In this document: in pieces, positions 20,393 through 31,455 of the stretch
Position numbering within the stretch: position 1 is the first letter of the stretch
Layout of the letters: every line of letters starts with the position of its first letter
NCBI GenBank assembly: GCA_003216465.1
Contig: QCIU01000002.1
Location: forward strand, 124,001-188,000
From: Prochlorococcus sp. AG-402-N10
GTDB taxonomy: Bacteria > Cyanobacteriota > Cyanobacteriia > PCC-6307 > Cyanobiaceae
Direction: 5' to 3'
DNA length: 64,000 bases
Program-made: the position numbers and the translations under genes
Notes under the pieces: model-generated
Seen by the model: the letters and a program-made list of their open reading frames with translations, nothing else
Databases searched by the model: none
Told to the model about the DNA's origin: nothing

Positions 20393-20731
20393 TTATTCTT
20401 CTTCAATGGTCATATCTTCATCACTTTTTAGAGTTTGTTCAAGTTCTTTCCTTTGCTCCATTTGTCTTAAAAAATATCCTGTCATCATTGCAGAAGATAA
20501 TAAATTAGCAATATTGTCTTTTGAAGATGTTATTTTCACGTCAAACTGATCAGAAGGTAGCATCCCTAGAAGACCTTGAACATTATGCCTTATGATTTCT
20601 TGAATGTCTTCACTGGCTGATTTCGCTACTCTCTGCAAAACCTCTGGGGACTGTCTGTGTAGATACTGAATTAAATCATTATCATCATTAGGATCATTAT
20701 TTTCAGTAGCTAGAAATTCAGGATTGAACAT
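20393..20731 (-). CDS. DUF760 cyanobacterial protein
   Basis: This 112-residue acidic, helical protein matches the DUF760 pattern: LIQYLHRQSPEVLQRVAKSAS followed by EIIRHNVQGLLGMLPSDQFDVKI and LLSSAMMTGYFLRQMEQR. DUF760 occurs in cyanobacteria and in chloroplast proteins, and some plant members are linked with chloroplast proteostasis. No enzyme motif is visible. It lies 45 bp downstream of lepB on the same strand. Confidence 0.8.
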   Translation of the reverse strand: MFNPEFLATENNDPNDDNDLIQYLHRQSPEVLQRVAKSASEDIQEIIRHNVQGLLGMLPSDQFDVKITSSKDNIANLLSSAMMTGYFLRQMEQRKELEQTLKSDEDMTIEEE

Positions 20732-20776
20732 TTATGCAACCTCAACTTATAAAAACACTACAACACCGCGAACCCT

Positions 20777-21361
20777 TTAGACCACATTATTAAGGACAGG
20801 GAACCGAATAGGGCCGATATTATTTAAAGGCCAATATCTAAAAATAGCTTTACCAATTACCTTTTCATAAGGTAAAAAGCCCCATATATGTGAATCCATA
20901 CTGTTATTTCTATTATCACCCATGACCCATAATGATTTTTCTGGAACTACAAAGGGACCTATTGAATAGTTTATATTTTGATCTGAAGGAATATTATTTT
21001 GGGCAATATCATTTAAGTATAAGTTTCCTTCTTTTACTTCTATCTTGTCTCCAGGCACCCCAATAACCCTTTTGATTAATGCAATATCTGATTCATAACC
21101 TGCATTAATCAATTGTTCTGGAACATTGAAAACAATTATTTTATTTTTTAATACAGAAAGCTTTGAGTTAGATGTTATTTTAGGAGTTAATTTTTCAATT
21201 AATATTTTGTCTTGAATTTCAAGTGTAGGGAGCATTGATCCTGAGGGAATCCATCTTGGCTCGATTACTTGCCATCGTATAATCAAAGCAATGATTATCC
21301 AAATAAAAAGATTTTTAAAATCGTTTATTATTGAATTTCTTTTTTCTGATGGATTTGGCAT
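20777..21361 (-). CDS. lepB: signal peptidase I
   Basis: The 194-residue type I signal peptidase has one N-terminal membrane helix (residues ~17-33) followed by the catalytic domain. The nucleophile Ser42 lies in PSGSMLPTL, the general-base Lys in ALIKRVIGVPGD, and box E in MGDNRNNSMDSHIWG. It removes signal peptides from exported proteins at the cytoplasmic or thylakoid membrane. It is divergent from menD with only 54 bp between the starts, so promoters for both must sit in that gap. Confidence 0.95.
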   Translation of the reverse strand: MPNPSEKRNSIINDFKNLFIWIIIALIIRWQVIEPRWIPSGSMLPTLEIQDKILIEKLTPKITSNSKLSVLKNKIIVFNVPEQLINAGYESDIALIKRVIGVPGDKIEVKEGNLYLNDIAQNNIPSDQNINYSIGPFVVPEKSLWVMGDNRNNSMDSHIWGFLPYEKVIGKAIFRYWPLNNIGPIRFPVLNNVV

Positions 21362-21415
21362 TTAAAATTAATTATTTTTTTGTAAAGAGCAACTTATAAA
21401 GCATTTATATAAATT

Positions 21416-23185
21416 ATGACATCATCTATAGATTGCCAAAATTTTTTAAGAAGTTTACAACTTTTATATCTTTTTACAAAAATAGGGGTTAAAAATCTTG
21501 TTCTTTGTCCAGGGAGTAGATCAGCTCCTTTAGCAATAGCGGCAGGAGAATTAAACAAACTTGGAATTTTAAATGTATTTAATTCAATAGACGAAAGATC
21601 CGCTGGGTTTCATGCGCTTGGGATTTCTTCTGCATCTGGAGATATCTCAATAGTTGTTACAACATCAGGAACCGCTGTAGGAAACTTATTGCCTGCAGCG
21701 ATTGAGGCAGATAAATCATTTAAATCAGTAGTATTTATTACTGCTGATAGACCTCTAAGGTTAAAAAATTGTGGTTCTAATCAAACAGTTAATCAAGAAG
21801 AATTTTTGAATTCAGTTTCAAGACTTAATTTAAGTGCCAATTTAGCTGGAATTCATGAAAATAATGATGATGATATTTTATACATAGTAGAAATGATAAG
21901 AAGACATATTTTTGATTCTCCAGGACCTATACATATAAATATTCCATTTGAAAAACCTCTAGATTTATCTCTAAAGAATAAACAAAAAAGTCTCGAGGTT
22001 TTTGAAAAATTTTATTTAAATAAAAACTATAAATTTTTTATAGATTCTAAACAGAACAAAAATATTAAATTTCATAAAAAAATCTTAAAAAGTTTAAATT
22101 TATCTAATCCTGGAATTATTATAGTCGGCCCATATCAGGGTTCAACTAAAGATTTGGAATCTTTTAATGATGCATTAGAAAAACTACAAGCATTTACAGG
22201 TTGGCCAGTCTTTGTTGATCCTGTCTCAGGGGTTTCAGCTAAATTGAGAGGATTAGTTAATAATTGGGAATTAATTCTTAAAAAGAATAAAAATGTCATC
22301 CAATGTGATCAGATCTTGAGACTTGGTCCTCTTTCATCTTCAAAAGATTTAGAGGATTTTTTATTAAATTTCGAAGGCATACAAATTCTTGTAAAAGAAA
22401 ATAATAAAAGAAAACTAGACCCTTTAAAAAAATCTTTGGAATATGAATTTGGCATTAGTAATTTCGTTAAACAACTTTTAGGAAGTTTTTCAGATGAACA
22501 AAAAAAGCAAAAACCTTTAATTAAATTGGTACAAGTTTTGTTGAGAGAAGACAAAAAAATAAAAGAAATTTTAAATGATCAACTACTTTTAAATGAAGTA
22601 ATAACAGAATTTAAGATTGCAAATTTTGTATCTAAAATTTGGCCAGAAAATTATCCTATTATGCTTTCAGCTAGTAGCCCTATTAGAGATTGGCTTACAT
22701 TCTCTGAAAATGGGACTTTGACAAGGGACTGTTTTAGCTTTAGAGGGGCTTCTGGTATAGATGGTACTTTATCGCTTGCTTTAGGTATTGCAAGGATTAC
22801 TAAACCTTTGCTTTTAGTAACTGGAGATTTAGCATTAATTCATGATATCAATGGTTTTCTTATCGAAAATGCAATTAATTTAAATTTAACTATCCTATTA
22901 ATAAATAATAATGGTGGGAATATATTTAATAATTTATATAAAGATAATTTAGATAAAGAAGAATTAAAGAAACTTTTTTTAATGCCCAAATCTATAAATT
23001 GGGAAAACCTCGCAAAGGCTTATCAAGTTGCTTATAAAGATGTTTCAAATTTTAATAAATTAAGAGAAGCTTTTGAATGGAGCCTTTCTATGCAAAAATC
23101 AGTAATAATTAAAGTTGACATTAATGTAGAAAATGAAATTAAAGAAAGAAATTTAATCTTAAAAAAGATCCTCAACCCTTTATGA
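21416..23185 (+). CDS. menD: SEPHCHC synthase (MenD)
   Basis: This 589-residue ThDP enzyme joins isochorismate and 2-oxoglutarate in the route to phylloquinone, the photosystem I quinone. The N-terminal [16 protein letters not shown] motif, [17 protein letters not shown], and the C-terminal ThDP site ([12 protein letters not shown], then NNNGGNIF) are all present. The length is normal. menB follows after 27 bp, so two steps of the same pathway are adjacent. It starts at an ATG, 54 bp from the divergent lepB. Confidence 0.96.
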   Translation: MTSSIDCQNFLRSLQLLYLFTKIGVKNLVLCPGSRSAPLAIAAGELNKLGILNVFNSIDERSAGFHALGISSASGDISIVVTTSGTAVGNLLPAAIEADKSFKSVVFITADRPLRLKNCGSNQTVNQEEFLNSVSRLNLSANLAGIHENNDDDILYIVEMIRRHIFDSPGPIHINIPFEKPLDLSLKNKQKSLEVFEKFYLNKNYKFFIDSKQNKNIKFHKKILKSLNLSNPGIIIVGPYQGSTKDLESFNDALEKLQAFTGWPVFVDPVSGVSAKLRGLVNNWELILKKNKNVIQCDQILRLGPLSSSKDLEDFLLNFEGIQILVKENNKRKLDPLKKSLEYEFGISNFVKQLLGSFSDEQKKQKPLIKLVQVLLREDKKIKEILNDQLLLNEVITEFKIANFVSKIWPENYPIMLSASSPIRDWLTFSENGTLTRDCFSFRGASGIDGTLSLALGIARITKPLLLVTGDLALIHDINGFLIENAINLNLTILLINNNGGNIFNNLYKDNLDKEELKKLFLMPKSINWENLAKAYQVAYKDVSNFNKLREAFEWSLSMQKSVIIKVDINVENEIKERNLILKKILNPL

Positions 23186-23212
23186 AATGAATTTTTTGCA
23201 TTATTTAAATTT

Positions 23213-24070
23213 ATGAAAATTTTACCTGGAGAAAGTACTGCAAATTGGAATGAGTGGAAATCTTATGAAGATATCTTATTTCATAATAGTGGAGATGGAA
23301 TCGCAAGAATTGCAATTAATCGACCTGAGAAAAGAAATGCATTTCGTCCAAAAACAGTTTGCGAGCTCTTAGATGCTTTTAATCTTGTTAGAAATGATGA
23401 AAGTGTCGGAGTTGTTCTTTTAACAGGCGCTGGGCCAGATAAAAAAGGGGTTTTTTCTTTTTGCTCAGGAGGGGATCAAAGTGTTAGAGGTCAAAATGGT
23501 TATGAAGATGATGAAGGAAATCAAAGACTAAATGTATTGGAATTGCAAAGATTAATAAGAACTTTACCTAAAGTGGTAATAGCTTTAGTCCCTGGTTTCG
23601 CAATAGGTGGAGGGCAAGTTTTACATCTCGTTTGTGATCTAAGTATTGCTTCTGACAAAGCAATATTTGGTCAAACAGGTCCTAGAGTAGGAAGTTTTGA
23701 TGCAGGATTTGGATCAAGTTATTTAGCCAGAATGGTCGGACCTAGAAAAGCAAAGGAAATTTGGTTTTTATGTAGAAAATATAATTCTCAAGAAGCCTTA
23801 AAAATGGGATTAGTAAATGCGATTACAAAGATTGAAGAATTAGAAGCTGAGGGTGTAATCTGGGCAAGAGAGATTCTACAAAATAGTCCAACTGCTATTC
23901 GAATACTAAAGGCTTCATTTAATGCTGAGTGTGATGGTATAGCAGGTATTCAAGAATTGTCTGGGTATACAACTCAGTTATTTTATTCGACGGATGAAGC
24001 TAAAGAAGGTAGAGATGCCTTCCTTCAGAAACGACCACCAGACTTTTCTGATTATGGATGGACTCCTTAA
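23213..24070 (+). CDS. menB: 1,4-dihydroxy-2-naphthoyl-CoA synthase
   Basis: The 285-residue crotonase-fold enzyme closes the second ring of phylloquinone. Seen motifs are [12 protein letters not shown] near residue 38, [13 protein letters not shown] near 82 (oxyanion loop), and [28 protein letters not shown] near 120. The C-terminal [16 protein letters not shown] ending is distinctive for MenB. It is placed directly after menD. The bicarbonate-binding Gly of type I MenB seems to be kept ([12 protein letters not shown]). Confidence 0.96.
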   Translation: MKILPGESTANWNEWKSYEDILFHNSGDGIARIAINRPEKRNAFRPKTVCELLDAFNLVRNDESVGVVLLTGAGPDKKGVFSFCSGGDQSVRGQNGYEDDEGNQRLNVLELQRLIRTLPKVVIALVPGFAIGGGQVLHLVCDLSIASDKAIFGQTGPRVGSFDAGFGSSYLARMVGPRKAKEIWFLCRKYNSQEALKMGLVNAITKIEELEAEGVIWAREILQNSPTAIRILKASFNAECDGIAGIQELSGYTTQLFYSTDEAKEGRDAFLQKRPPDFSDYGWTP

Positions 24071-24114
24071 TAGCTTTTTTCTCTTTCTAAAGAACTTTTT
24101 ATGATAATTAATTA

Positions 24115-25566
24115 ATGAGAATTCTTCTTGCCGCTGCTGAATGTGCTCCAATGATCAAAGTTGGAGGGATGGGAGATGTCGTAGGTTCATTACCACCATC
24201 ATTAATAAAACTAGGTCACGATGTAAGGGTAATAATTCCAGGGTATGGGAAATTATGGAACCTTTTAGAAGTTTCTAATGAACCAGTCTTTAGAGCTAAC
24301 ACAATGGGGAATGACTTCTCTGTATATGAATCAAAACATCCAATACATGATTATATAATTTACTTAGTGGGGCACCCAACTTTTGATTCGGGAGAGATAT
24401 ATGGAGGAGATAATGAAGACTGGAGATTTACATTTTTTGCTAGTGCTACTGCAGAATTTTCTTGGAATTGTTGGAAGCCCCAAGTCCTACATTGCCATGA
24501 TTGGCATACGGGGATGATTCCAGTTTGGATGCATCAAGATCCTGAAGTAAGTACTGTTTTTACTATACATAATTTAAAATATCAGGGCCCTTGGAGATGG
24601 AAACTTGAAAAAATGACTTGGTGTCCATGGTATATGCATGGGGACCACACAATGGCAGCTGCAATGTTATATGCAGATAGGGTTAATGCTGTTTCTCCAA
24701 CATATGCCGATGAAATAAAAACTCATGAATATGGAGAAAGCCTTGAAGGGTTATTGAATTATATTTCTGGGAAGCTAAGAGGTATCCTTAATGGTATTGA
24801 TCTAGATGAATGGGATCCAGATAAAGATAAAGTTTTACCTGCACAATTCAATATCAAAAATTTAGATAGAAGATCAGAAAACAAGAAAATTCTTCAAAAA
24901 GAAATGGGACTCGAGGTCAATAGTAAAAAATATCTTTTAGGAATGGTAAGTAGATTAGTTGATCAAAAAGGGGTTGATTTAGTTTTGCAAGTTTCAAGAA
25001 GATTACTTGCATATACAGATTCTCAAATAGTTGTTTTAGGTACAGGAGATAAATATTTAGAATCTGGATTATGGCAATTAGCGTTAGATTATCCTGGACG
25101 ATTTTCGGTTTTTTTGACTTATGATGATTCTTTATCAAGGCTTATATATGGAGGCTCTGATGCATTCTTAATGCCAAGTAGATTCGAACCTTGTGGTATC
25201 AGTCAATTACTTGCTATGAGGTATGGATCAATCCCAATAGTTAGAAGAGTTGGTGGATTGGTTGATACTGTTTTACCTCATGATCCTGAGAATAATAGTG
25301 GTACAGGTTTCTGCTTTGATCGATTTGAACCAATTGATTTTTATACTGCTTTAGTAAGATCCTGGGAAGCATTTAGGCATAAAGATAGCTGGAAATCGTT
25401 GCAACTCAGAGCTATGAAGCAAGAATTTAGTTGGCAGAGATCAGCACTAGAATATGAATTAATGTATAAAGACGTATGCGGCATTAAGGAGCCTTCACCA
25501 GACTTTGCTGAAGTTGAAAAGTTCTCTTATGGTCAATCTGCAGATCCCTCTTTAAAAAAAATATGA
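24115..25566 (+). CDS. glgA: glycogen synthase
   Basis: This 483-residue GT5 glycosyltransferase transfers glucose from ADP-glucose to glycogen. The ADP-glucose binding [13 protein letters not shown] motif lies at residues 16-28, the catalytic-domain [10 protein letters not shown] near 147, and the conserved [13 protein letters not shown], which carries the E-X7-E-type region, near 350. Cyanobacterial enzymes are of this size. It sits between menB and murF on the same strand with small gaps (44 and 11 bp), so it is probably cotranscribed with them. Confidence 0.96.
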   Translation: MRILLAAAECAPMIKVGGMGDVVGSLPPSLIKLGHDVRVIIPGYGKLWNLLEVSNEPVFRANTMGNDFSVYESKHPIHDYIIYLVGHPTFDSGEIYGGDNEDWRFTFFASATAEFSWNCWKPQVLHCHDWHTGMIPVWMHQDPEVSTVFTIHNLKYQGPWRWKLEKMTWCPWYMHGDHTMAAAMLYADRVNAVSPTYADEIKTHEYGESLEGLLNYISGKLRGILNGIDLDEWDPDKDKVLPAQFNIKNLDRRSENKKILQKEMGLEVNSKKYLLGMVSRLVDQKGVDLVLQVSRRLLAYTDSQIVVLGTGDKYLESGLWQLALDYPGRFSVFLTYDDSLSRLIYGGSDAFLMPSRFEPCGISQLLAMRYGSIPIVRRVGGLVDTVLPHDPENNSGTGFCFDRFEPIDFYTALVRSWEAFRHKDSWKSLQLRAMKQEFSWQRSALEYELMYKDVCGIKEPSPDFAEVEKFSYGQSADPSLKKI

Positions 25567-25577
25567 TCTAAATATTA

Positions 25578-26948
25578 ATGGATTTCTCTGTCTCTGATGT
25601 AAATAAAATTTTAGGCAAGATAAAAAATTGGGAGAGTCTTACAAACCCATTTCAAACTTTTAAAAAAATAAGTTTAGATAGTCGAACGATATTAAATTAC
25701 GATCTTTTTATTGCTATAAAAGGGAAGAATTTTGATGGGCATGATTTTCTTAAAGAGGTTATAAAAAAAGGAGCCAAAGCAGTTGTAATTCAAAATGGGA
25801 TGCAGAATTTATTACCTGATGAATTCCCTTTTTGGATTGTTCCTGATACCTTAGAGGCTTTTCAAAAGTTAGCATTATTTAAAAGAAGAAAATTAAATAT
25901 TCCTGTTGTGGGAATTACAGGTTCAGTTGGTAAAACAACTACAAAAGAAATGATGGGAGAAGTTTTAAAACAATTAGGAAATATTAACTTAACTCATTTA
26001 AATTATAATAATGAGATTGGGGTAGGCCTCACTATCCTCGGATCTGATTTGAAAGATAAAGTTTTGATTCTCGAGATGGGAATGAGGGGTATTGGACAGA
26101 TTGAAAATTTATCCAAATTTTCTGAACCTGATATTGCAGTTATTACAAATATTGGGAGTTCGCACATCGGCATATTAGGTTCAAAAGAAAATATCACTCA
26201 TGCAAAATGTGAAATAACAAAGTATTTGAATCCTAAGGGTGTTGTTATTATCCCTTCTAATGATATTTTTTTGGAGGAGACATTAAAAAAGAATTGGAAA
26301 GGAAGAATTATTAAAGTTGAGCTATTAGGAATTGATCAAAACTATAAGCGTAGTAATAAAAAAAATTTACAGGGATTTTTTAATAGTTCTAATAAATCGA
26401 TCATTATAGAAGATAAAATCTTTGAAATATCTTATCAAGGTTTTCATAATGCCTTTAATTTCATGTTTGTATATGCTGTTGCAAAAGAGTTTGGAGTAGA
26501 ATTCAAACAGACCAACAAATTTAATTTTGGAAGTCAAAATGGAAGGAATAAGATTTTTAAATCAAATAAAACTACCATATATGATGAAACCTATAATGCT
26601 TCTCCTGAATCCTTGAAAGCATGTATTGAAATTTTATTAGAAAATCCAAATAATCATTTTTTGATTTTTGGAAGTATGCAAGAATTAGGCACTAAAAGTA
26701 AAAAATATCATAAGGATTTATTTGATTTTATAAATAAATCAGATATAAAAAAATGTATTTTCATCTGTAATAAAGATGATGAAATTTACTATTCAAATTA
26801 TTTAAAAAAGAGGAGTAAATTTTTATTATTTAATGAGATCAATAAAGTAGGAGAAACCATAAATAAATATACAAAAAAAGGAGATTTTATTTTAGTTAAA
26901 GGAAGCCGTTGTTGGCAACTTGAAAGAATTATCAAAACTATTGATTAA
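25578..26948 (+). CDS. murF: UDP-MurNAc-tripeptide-D-Ala-D-Ala ligase
   Basis: The 456-residue Mur ligase adds D-Ala-D-Ala to the peptidoglycan precursor. The P-loop GITGSVGKTTTKEM lies near residue 114, followed by LNYNNEIGVGLTIL and EMGMRGIGQI, the latter being specific for MurF. YDETYNASPESLKACIE near 335 is the C-terminal domain signature. It ends 12 bp before the convergent glmU gene, another wall-precursor enzyme. Confidence 0.95.
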   Translation: MDFSVSDVNKILGKIKNWESLTNPFQTFKKISLDSRTILNYDLFIAIKGKNFDGHDFLKEVIKKGAKAVVIQNGMQNLLPDEFPFWIVPDTLEAFQKLALFKRRKLNIPVVGITGSVGKTTTKEMMGEVLKQLGNINLTHLNYNNEIGVGLTILGSDLKDKVLILEMGMRGIGQIENLSKFSEPDIAVITNIGSSHIGILGSKENITHAKCEITKYLNPKGVVIIPSNDIFLEETLKKNWKGRIIKVELLGIDQNYKRSNKKNLQGFFNSSNKSIIIEDKIFEISYQGFHNAFNFMFVYAVAKEFGVEFKQTNKFNFGSQNGRNKIFKSNKTTIYDETYNASPESLKACIEILLENPNNHFLIFGSMQELGTKSKKYHKDLFDFINKSDIKKCIFICNKDDEIYYSNYLKKRSKFLLFNEINKVGETINKYTKKGDFILVKGSRCWQLERIIKTID

Positions 26949-26963
26949 AATTGATTAATTTTA
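26946..26963. terminator. AT-only hairpin between murF and glmU
   Basis: TAAAATT at 26946-26952 pairs with AATTTTA at 26957-26963 around a 4-nt loop. It overlaps the stop codons of the convergent murF and glmU genes. Both strands then read U-rich 3' arms, which could give weak two-way termination. The stem has no GC pairs, so stability is low. Confidence 0.25.
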
Positions 26964-28310
26964 GGATTCGTTTTTTTTCCAATTTTCAATATTTATTTGT
27001 TTACTTCTCGAAATAGCTAAAGAATTATTTTTAGAGTCTTTAGTAATTACTGAGCCTGCCCCAGTTGTTACAGAATCTCCAAGATTAATAGGGGCTACAA
27101 AAACTGTATTGGCACCAATACTAGAGTTTTTCCCAATATTAGTATGATGTTTTTTTAAGCCATCAAAATTTGCTGTAATAGTTCCTGCTCCAATATTGGT
27201 ATGTTCCCCAACTTTTGAATCACCAATATAACTTAGATGATTCACCTTGACTTTCTCATCTAGTTGACAATTTTTAATCTCAACAAAATTACCAATTTTG
27301 CCGAAGGAAGATATTTCACAATTAGGTCTTATATGACTATAAGGACCTATCTTTACATGATCCATTATCTTGGAATCGAAAATAGTTGAATTTATAATTT
27401 CGCAATTTTCATTTACGACCGTATCTTGTATAAAAGTATTTGGGCCAATTTTGCAATTATTAGAAATTTTTGATTTACCCCTTATATGTGTATTTGCTTC
27501 TATTATCACATCTGTTCCTATTACTGACTCTTCACTTATTGTGCAACTTGCTGGATTAATAAAAGTCACTCCACTTATCATATGTTTTTCTTTGGTTGAG
27601 ATTTGAATCGTTTCTTCGCATTTTGATAATTGAAGTCTATTATTAATCCCTTGAAGTTCTCCATTATCTTCAATCTCTAAGCTATAAGAATTTTTTAGTA
27701 AAGTTAAAGTATCTGTAAGGTAAATTTCATTTTGTTTATTGTTACTTTTTAAAGAATTAATTATTTTTGATAAAGTCATCCAACTAAAGCAGTAAATTCC
27801 CGCGTTAATCAATGAGTTTTTACGTTGATAATCATCGCAATCTTTTTCCTCGATAATATTTTCGATTAAATTATCTTTAATAAATACCCTTCCATATCCA
27901 TGAGGATTTTTTTTCTTAGTTGTAATTAAGGATACATCTGCATTTCTTGAATCATGAAAATTTAAAAGTTTTCTCAAAGTTTCAGATTTAATGAGTGGGA
28001 CATCTCCATTAAGAACTAACAATTTCCCTTTATATTTTTTGACTTGCTTTGAAAGAATTTGGATTGCATGTCCTGTTCCCCTTTGAGGTTCTTGAACTAT
28101 GAAATGAATTTTTTTGCTTTTAATAACTGAATCTTCAACCTCCTTTGATTTGTGTCCAACTATAATAAATACTTTATTAGGGTTTAATTCGTTGCATGAA
28201 TCTAGAACTCTTTGAAGAAGAGTTTTACCAGATAATTTATGTAGAACTTTTGGTAGGGAACTTGCCATCCTAGTTCCCTTACCCGCAGCTAATATTGCAA
28301 CAGTTAACAT
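26961..28310 (-). CDS. glmU: bifunctional GlmU (N-acetylglucosamine-1-P uridyltransferase / acetyltransferase)
   Basis: This 449-residue protein makes UDP-GlcNAc for peptidoglycan and lipopolysaccharide. The N-terminal nucleotidyltransferase begins with [21 protein letters not shown]. The C-terminal half is a left-handed beta-helix with many hexapeptide repeats (for example [17 protein letters not shown]) and the acetyltransferase segment [27 protein letters not shown]. The MnmC-like gene lies 22 bp upstream. Confidence 0.96.
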   Translation of the reverse strand: MLTVAILAAGKGTRMASSLPKVLHKLSGKTLLQRVLDSCNELNPNKVFIIVGHKSKEVEDSVIKSKKIHFIVQEPQRGTGHAIQILSKQVKKYKGKLLVLNGDVPLIKSETLRKLLNFHDSRNADVSLITTKKKNPHGYGRVFIKDNLIENIIEEKDCDDYQRKNSLINAGIYCFSWMTLSKIINSLKSNNKQNEIYLTDTLTLLKNSYSLEIEDNGELQGINNRLQLSKCEETIQISTKEKHMISGVTFINPASCTISEESVIGTDVIIEANTHIRGKSKISNNCKIGPNTFIQDTVVNENCEIINSTIFDSKIMDHVKIGPYSHIRPNCEISSFGKIGNFVEIKNCQLDEKVKVNHLSYIGDSKVGEHTNIGAGTITANFDGLKKHHTNIGKNSSIGANTVFVAPINLGDSVTTGAGSVITKDSKNNSLAISRSKQINIENWKKNES

Positions 28311-28332
28311 TTTTAAGATACTTTATTTAAAT

Positions 28333-29238
28333 TTAACTGTTTAAGGTCGATTTCGTCATTCCCCATTTTCCTCTCCATTTTTTTGATGTCTTGAGATTAG
28401 AGAATAATTGCTCTTTAGCCCTTGTTTCAATTATATCTTTTGCCTTTGCACTTAAAGTAGGATCACGATATGGAATACTTGCCTTTGTTAACAGATGTTC
28501 CTCTTCCATAGGAGATAATTTTTTAAAGTGCAAATTGCTATGGAATCCCTTTTCGTCAATTTTTTTTATTGCAATTGTCCCATTACTCCATAACTTTTTA
28601 GATGTTAAAATTGGATTAATACTAAAAATACTTAAACCAAAGTTTCTTAATACTTTTCTTATTGCCGCTGAAGATGAGTACGTTATTAAATATCCATTAG
28701 GATTAAGCTTTCTAGTTACTTCGGCTAGAAATTCAATTGTCCAAATTTGAGGGCATTTTTGAGGAGAAAATCCATCCAAATAAATTAAATCGAATTTAAT
28801 ATTTTCAGGAATATTTTTAATTCTTTCTCTGGCATCACCCCATAAAATATGACATTCAAAAGATTGATCTTTATATGTAGAGTTTTGAGATAAGGATTTA
28901 AATATTTTTAAAACTTTTGGATGCCAAAGTTTTTGAAATAATTTATTTCCAAGAGAATATTCTAGAGGTTTCTTATCAATCTCCAAAGCATACCAATTTA
29001 CAAAAGAATTTTGTCTTATTAAGGTATTAAATAATGAAGCTGAATTATATCCTAGGCCGAAGCAAATATCTAAAACGTTTAGAGACTTGTCCTTAAATCT
29101 TTTCAAATCGGAAGGATTTATGAATTTAATTTCAGTTTCTTTTAGCGCCCCTTCAAGACTATGGAAGTTTTCATGAAAAACCAGACTCCTTAGTGATATA
29201 GTACCGTCCTTAGTTAAAACCTCTTTAAATTCTGACAA
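28333..29238 (-). CDS. MnmC-like tRNA methyltransferase (DUF752), stand-alone
   Basis: The 301-residue protein matches the SAM-dependent methyltransferase half of MnmC, which methylates aminomethyl-uridine at tRNA wobble position 34. Clear segments are LRSLVFHENFHSLEGALKET, NVLDICFGLGYNS (SAM loop), LIYLDGFSPQKCPQIWTIEFL and LITYSSSAAIRKVLRNFGL. Escherichia coli MnmC fuses this to an FAD oxidase; that part is missing here, as in other stand-alone DUF752 proteins. It is 13 bp from aroA on the same strand. Confidence 0.85.
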   Translation of the reverse strand: MSEFKEVLTKDGTISLRSLVFHENFHSLEGALKETEIKFINPSDLKRFKDKSLNVLDICFGLGYNSASLFNTLIRQNSFVNWYALEIDKKPLEYSLGNKLFQKLWHPKVLKIFKSLSQNSTYKDQSFECHILWGDARERIKNIPENIKFDLIYLDGFSPQKCPQIWTIEFLAEVTRKLNPNGYLITYSSSAAIRKVLRNFGLSIFSINPILTSKKLWSNGTIAIKKIDEKGFHSNLHFKKLSPMEEEHLLTKASIPYRDPTLSAKAKDIIETRAKEQLFSNLKTSKKWRGKWGMTKSTLNS

Positions 29239-29251
29239 GAATGCTTTTAGA

Positions 29252-30568
29252 TTAATTAATTAAATTTTCTAGATCATCCCAAAAAGATGGATAAGATACC
29301 CTGGAGGCATCTGCTCTTGCAATCTTGGATGACCCCTTAGCTAAAAGTGAAGCTATAGCGAGGCTCATTGACACACGATGATCAGTTTCACTATCAACCT
29401 CAGCAGAACTAAACTTAGACTCGCCAGTTATTATTAACCCATCCTCCTTCTCTGTAATATTAGCACCAAATTTTTTAAGTTGTCTTGCCATAACTTTTAA
29501 TCGGTCTGTTTCTTTAACTCTTAATTCTTTTGCATCTTTTATTTCTGAAACTCCATTACAAAAACATGCTGCCACTGTAAGTATTGGAATTTCATCTATA
29601 AGCTTTGGAAGAATATCGCCTTCTACTTTAAATGGCATTAAATTATTTGCAGTCTTTACACTTATAGATCCGATTGGCTCTCCAGCAATAGTAGATTTTT
29701 CAACTATTTCATAATTACAACCCATCATATCCATTATTTTTAGTATGCCTGATCTTGTTGGATTTAATCCTATGTTTTTAACTAAAATATCTGAGCCTGG
29801 AACTATTGAAGCAGCAATCAGCCAAAAAGCTGCTGAACTAATATCGCCTGGTATCAAAATATTTTGACCTGTTAATACCTTATCTGATTTTATAACTATG
29901 TTCCTGCCTAATTCTCCTCTTATATTTATATCGGCTCCAAATGCTTTTAACATCCTTTCTGTATGATCTCTGGAAGAAGCTGGCTCAATAACTGAAGTTG
30001 TTCCTGTTGCATTTAGCCCTGCTAGTAATATTGCAGACTTAACTTGGGCACTAGCTACGGGAGTTCCAATTACGCAACCTTTAAGTTTATTCCCGGCAAT
30101 AGAAATTGGAGCTTTTTCACCTTTTTCTCGTCCATAAATTTTCCCACCCATCAAAGATAATGGCTTGCTAACTCTTCCCATTGGTCTTTCATTTAAAGAG
30201 GTGTCTCCAGTTAAAATAAAATTTTTACCTTCTTGCCCGGCTAAAAGGCCAATCAGTAATCTCATGGTAGTGCCTGAGTTCCCGCAATTAAGGATTTCTT
30301 TGGGTTCTTTAAATCCATTAATACCTAAACCTTTAATAGTGAAAGGTTCTTCCTTTTTTATCTCTGGAATATCGACGCCTAATTTCCTTAGGCAATCTGC
30401 AGTTGATAGTGGATCTTCAGAATGTAAAAATCCTTCAATATTGGTTTCACCTTCGGCAAGGCTCCCAATTATCAAAGATCTGTGGGAGATTGATTTATCA
30501 CCAGGTACTTTTATGATTCCTTGTAAACTTGCTCCACCTTTAACGGTGCGGATATGATTAGTATTCAA
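29252..30568 (-). CDS. aroA: 5-enolpyruvylshikimate-3-phosphate synthase
   Basis: The protein of 438 residues catalyses the sixth shikimate-pathway step. It shows [12 protein letters not shown] near residue 22, [19 protein letters not shown] near 93, and the C-terminal RVKETDRL and [14 protein letters not shown] motifs. The Gly-Ala distribution in the GNSGTTMRL loop should be compared with the two known EPSPS classes to place it. It is the first gene of a minus-strand run with the MnmC-like gene and glmU, and is divergent from comB. Confidence 0.96.
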   Translation of the reverse strand: MNTNHIRTVKGGASLQGIIKVPGDKSISHRSLIIGSLAEGETNIEGFLHSEDPLSTADCLRKLGVDIPEIKKEEPFTIKGLGINGFKEPKEILNCGNSGTTMRLLIGLLAGQEGKNFILTGDTSLNERPMGRVSKPLSLMGGKIYGREKGEKAPISIAGNKLKGCVIGTPVASAQVKSAILLAGLNATGTTSVIEPASSRDHTERMLKAFGADINIRGELGRNIVIKSDKVLTGQNILIPGDISSAAFWLIAASIVPGSDILVKNIGLNPTRSGILKIMDMMGCNYEIVEKSTIAGEPIGSISVKTANNLMPFKVEGDILPKLIDEIPILTVAACFCNGVSEIKDAKELRVKETDRLKVMARQLKKFGANITEKEDGLIITGESKFSSAEVDSETDHRVSMSLAIASLLAKGSSKIARADASRVSYPSFWDDLENLIN

Positions 30569-30667
30569 ATTGATAAGTTGTTAAATTGCTGTAAGAAATT
30601 TTATAAATACATAATATCAATTAAGTTTGTTTTAAAAAAAAGTTATTCAAAGTAAGTAACTGTTTTC

Positions 30668-30673
30668 TATAAT
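30668..30673 (+). promoter_or_regulatory. -10 element of comB
   Basis: A perfect TATAAT lies here, 24-29 bp before the proposed comB start codon. A transcript starting about 7 bp downstream would have a leader of roughly 15-18 nt with an AAAGG ribosome site at 30684-30688. No good -35 match was found, which is common in this group. Confidence 0.5.
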
Positions 30674-30696
30674 AAATTAAGATAAAGGCTTTCATT

Positions 30697-31425
30697 ATTA
30701 ATCTTTCCTATTACCATGTTGCAAATGATGTTTCAGGAATAGATTCTGAAATAGCTGTCGTTATTGATGTTTTAAGAGCAACCACAACTATTGCTTGGGC
30801 ATTGAATAATGGAGCAGATGCTATTCAAGTTTTTGCAGATTTGAATTTACTAAAAAATACTGCAATGCAGTGGGATCAAAATAAAAGATTAATGTTGGCT
30901 GAAAGAGGTGGCAAAAAAATTGAAGGTTTTGATTTAGGTAATTCCCCATTATCCGTAACCAAAGAAACCGTTTACGGCAAAAGATTATTTATGAGTACAA
31001 CAAACGGTACCAAATCATTACAAAAGGTACAAAATGTAGAATATTTATTTGCAATGGCTCTTCCTAATAGGAAGGCAGTCGCTGAAAGAATAATGTCTCT
31101 TAATCAGAAAAATGTTCTAATACTTGGTAGTGGATGGGAAGGTTCTTACTCGCTAGAAGATTCTTTAGCAGCAGGTGCATTGGCTTCATATATTGAAGAA
31201 AATTATAGTTCAGAAGTTAACATTGCCAATGACGAATTACAGGCTTCCCTAGCACTTTGGAAGTTTTGGGAGAATGATATTTTAAAATGTCTTAAGACAG
31301 CAACTCATGGTAAGAGATTGACAAGGCTTGGAAATTACGAAGAAGATTTTAAATGCTGTTCTGAACTTGATTGTTTAGATATTGTCCCTTCTCAATTTGA
31401 GAGAGGTGTGATTCGTGCCTCATAA
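30697..31425 (+). CDS. comB: 2-phosphosulfolactate phosphatase family (ComB), probable ATT start
   Basis: The family sequence runs well upstream of the first usable TTG at 30802: it includes YYHVAND and then AVVIDVLRATTTIAWAL, the ComB core, in the same frame. In that frame the next upstream stop is at 30670-30675, and no ATG, GTG or TTG occurs between it and 30802. The best start is ATT at 30697 (ATT at 30694 is possible), with AAAGG 5-8 nt upstream. This gives 242 residues, the usual ComB length. ComB dephosphorylates phosphosulfolactate in archaeal coenzyme M synthesis. Cyanobacteria are not known to make coenzyme M, so its role here is unclear. A nitrilase gene follows after 30 bp. Confidence 0.85.
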   Translation: MNLSYYHVANDVSGIDSEIAVVIDVLRATTTIAWALNNGADAIQVFADLNLLKNTAMQWDQNKRLMLAERGGKKIEGFDLGNSPLSVTKETVYGKRLFMSTTNGTKSLQKVQNVEYLFAMALPNRKAVAERIMSLNQKNVLILGSGWEGSYSLEDSLAAGALASYIEENYSSEVNIANDELQASLALWKFWENDILKCLKTATHGKRLTRLGNYEEDFKCCSELDCLDIVPSQFERGVIRAS

Positions 31426-31455
31426 TTTACGAATTTATTTTTTAGGAGTAGAATT

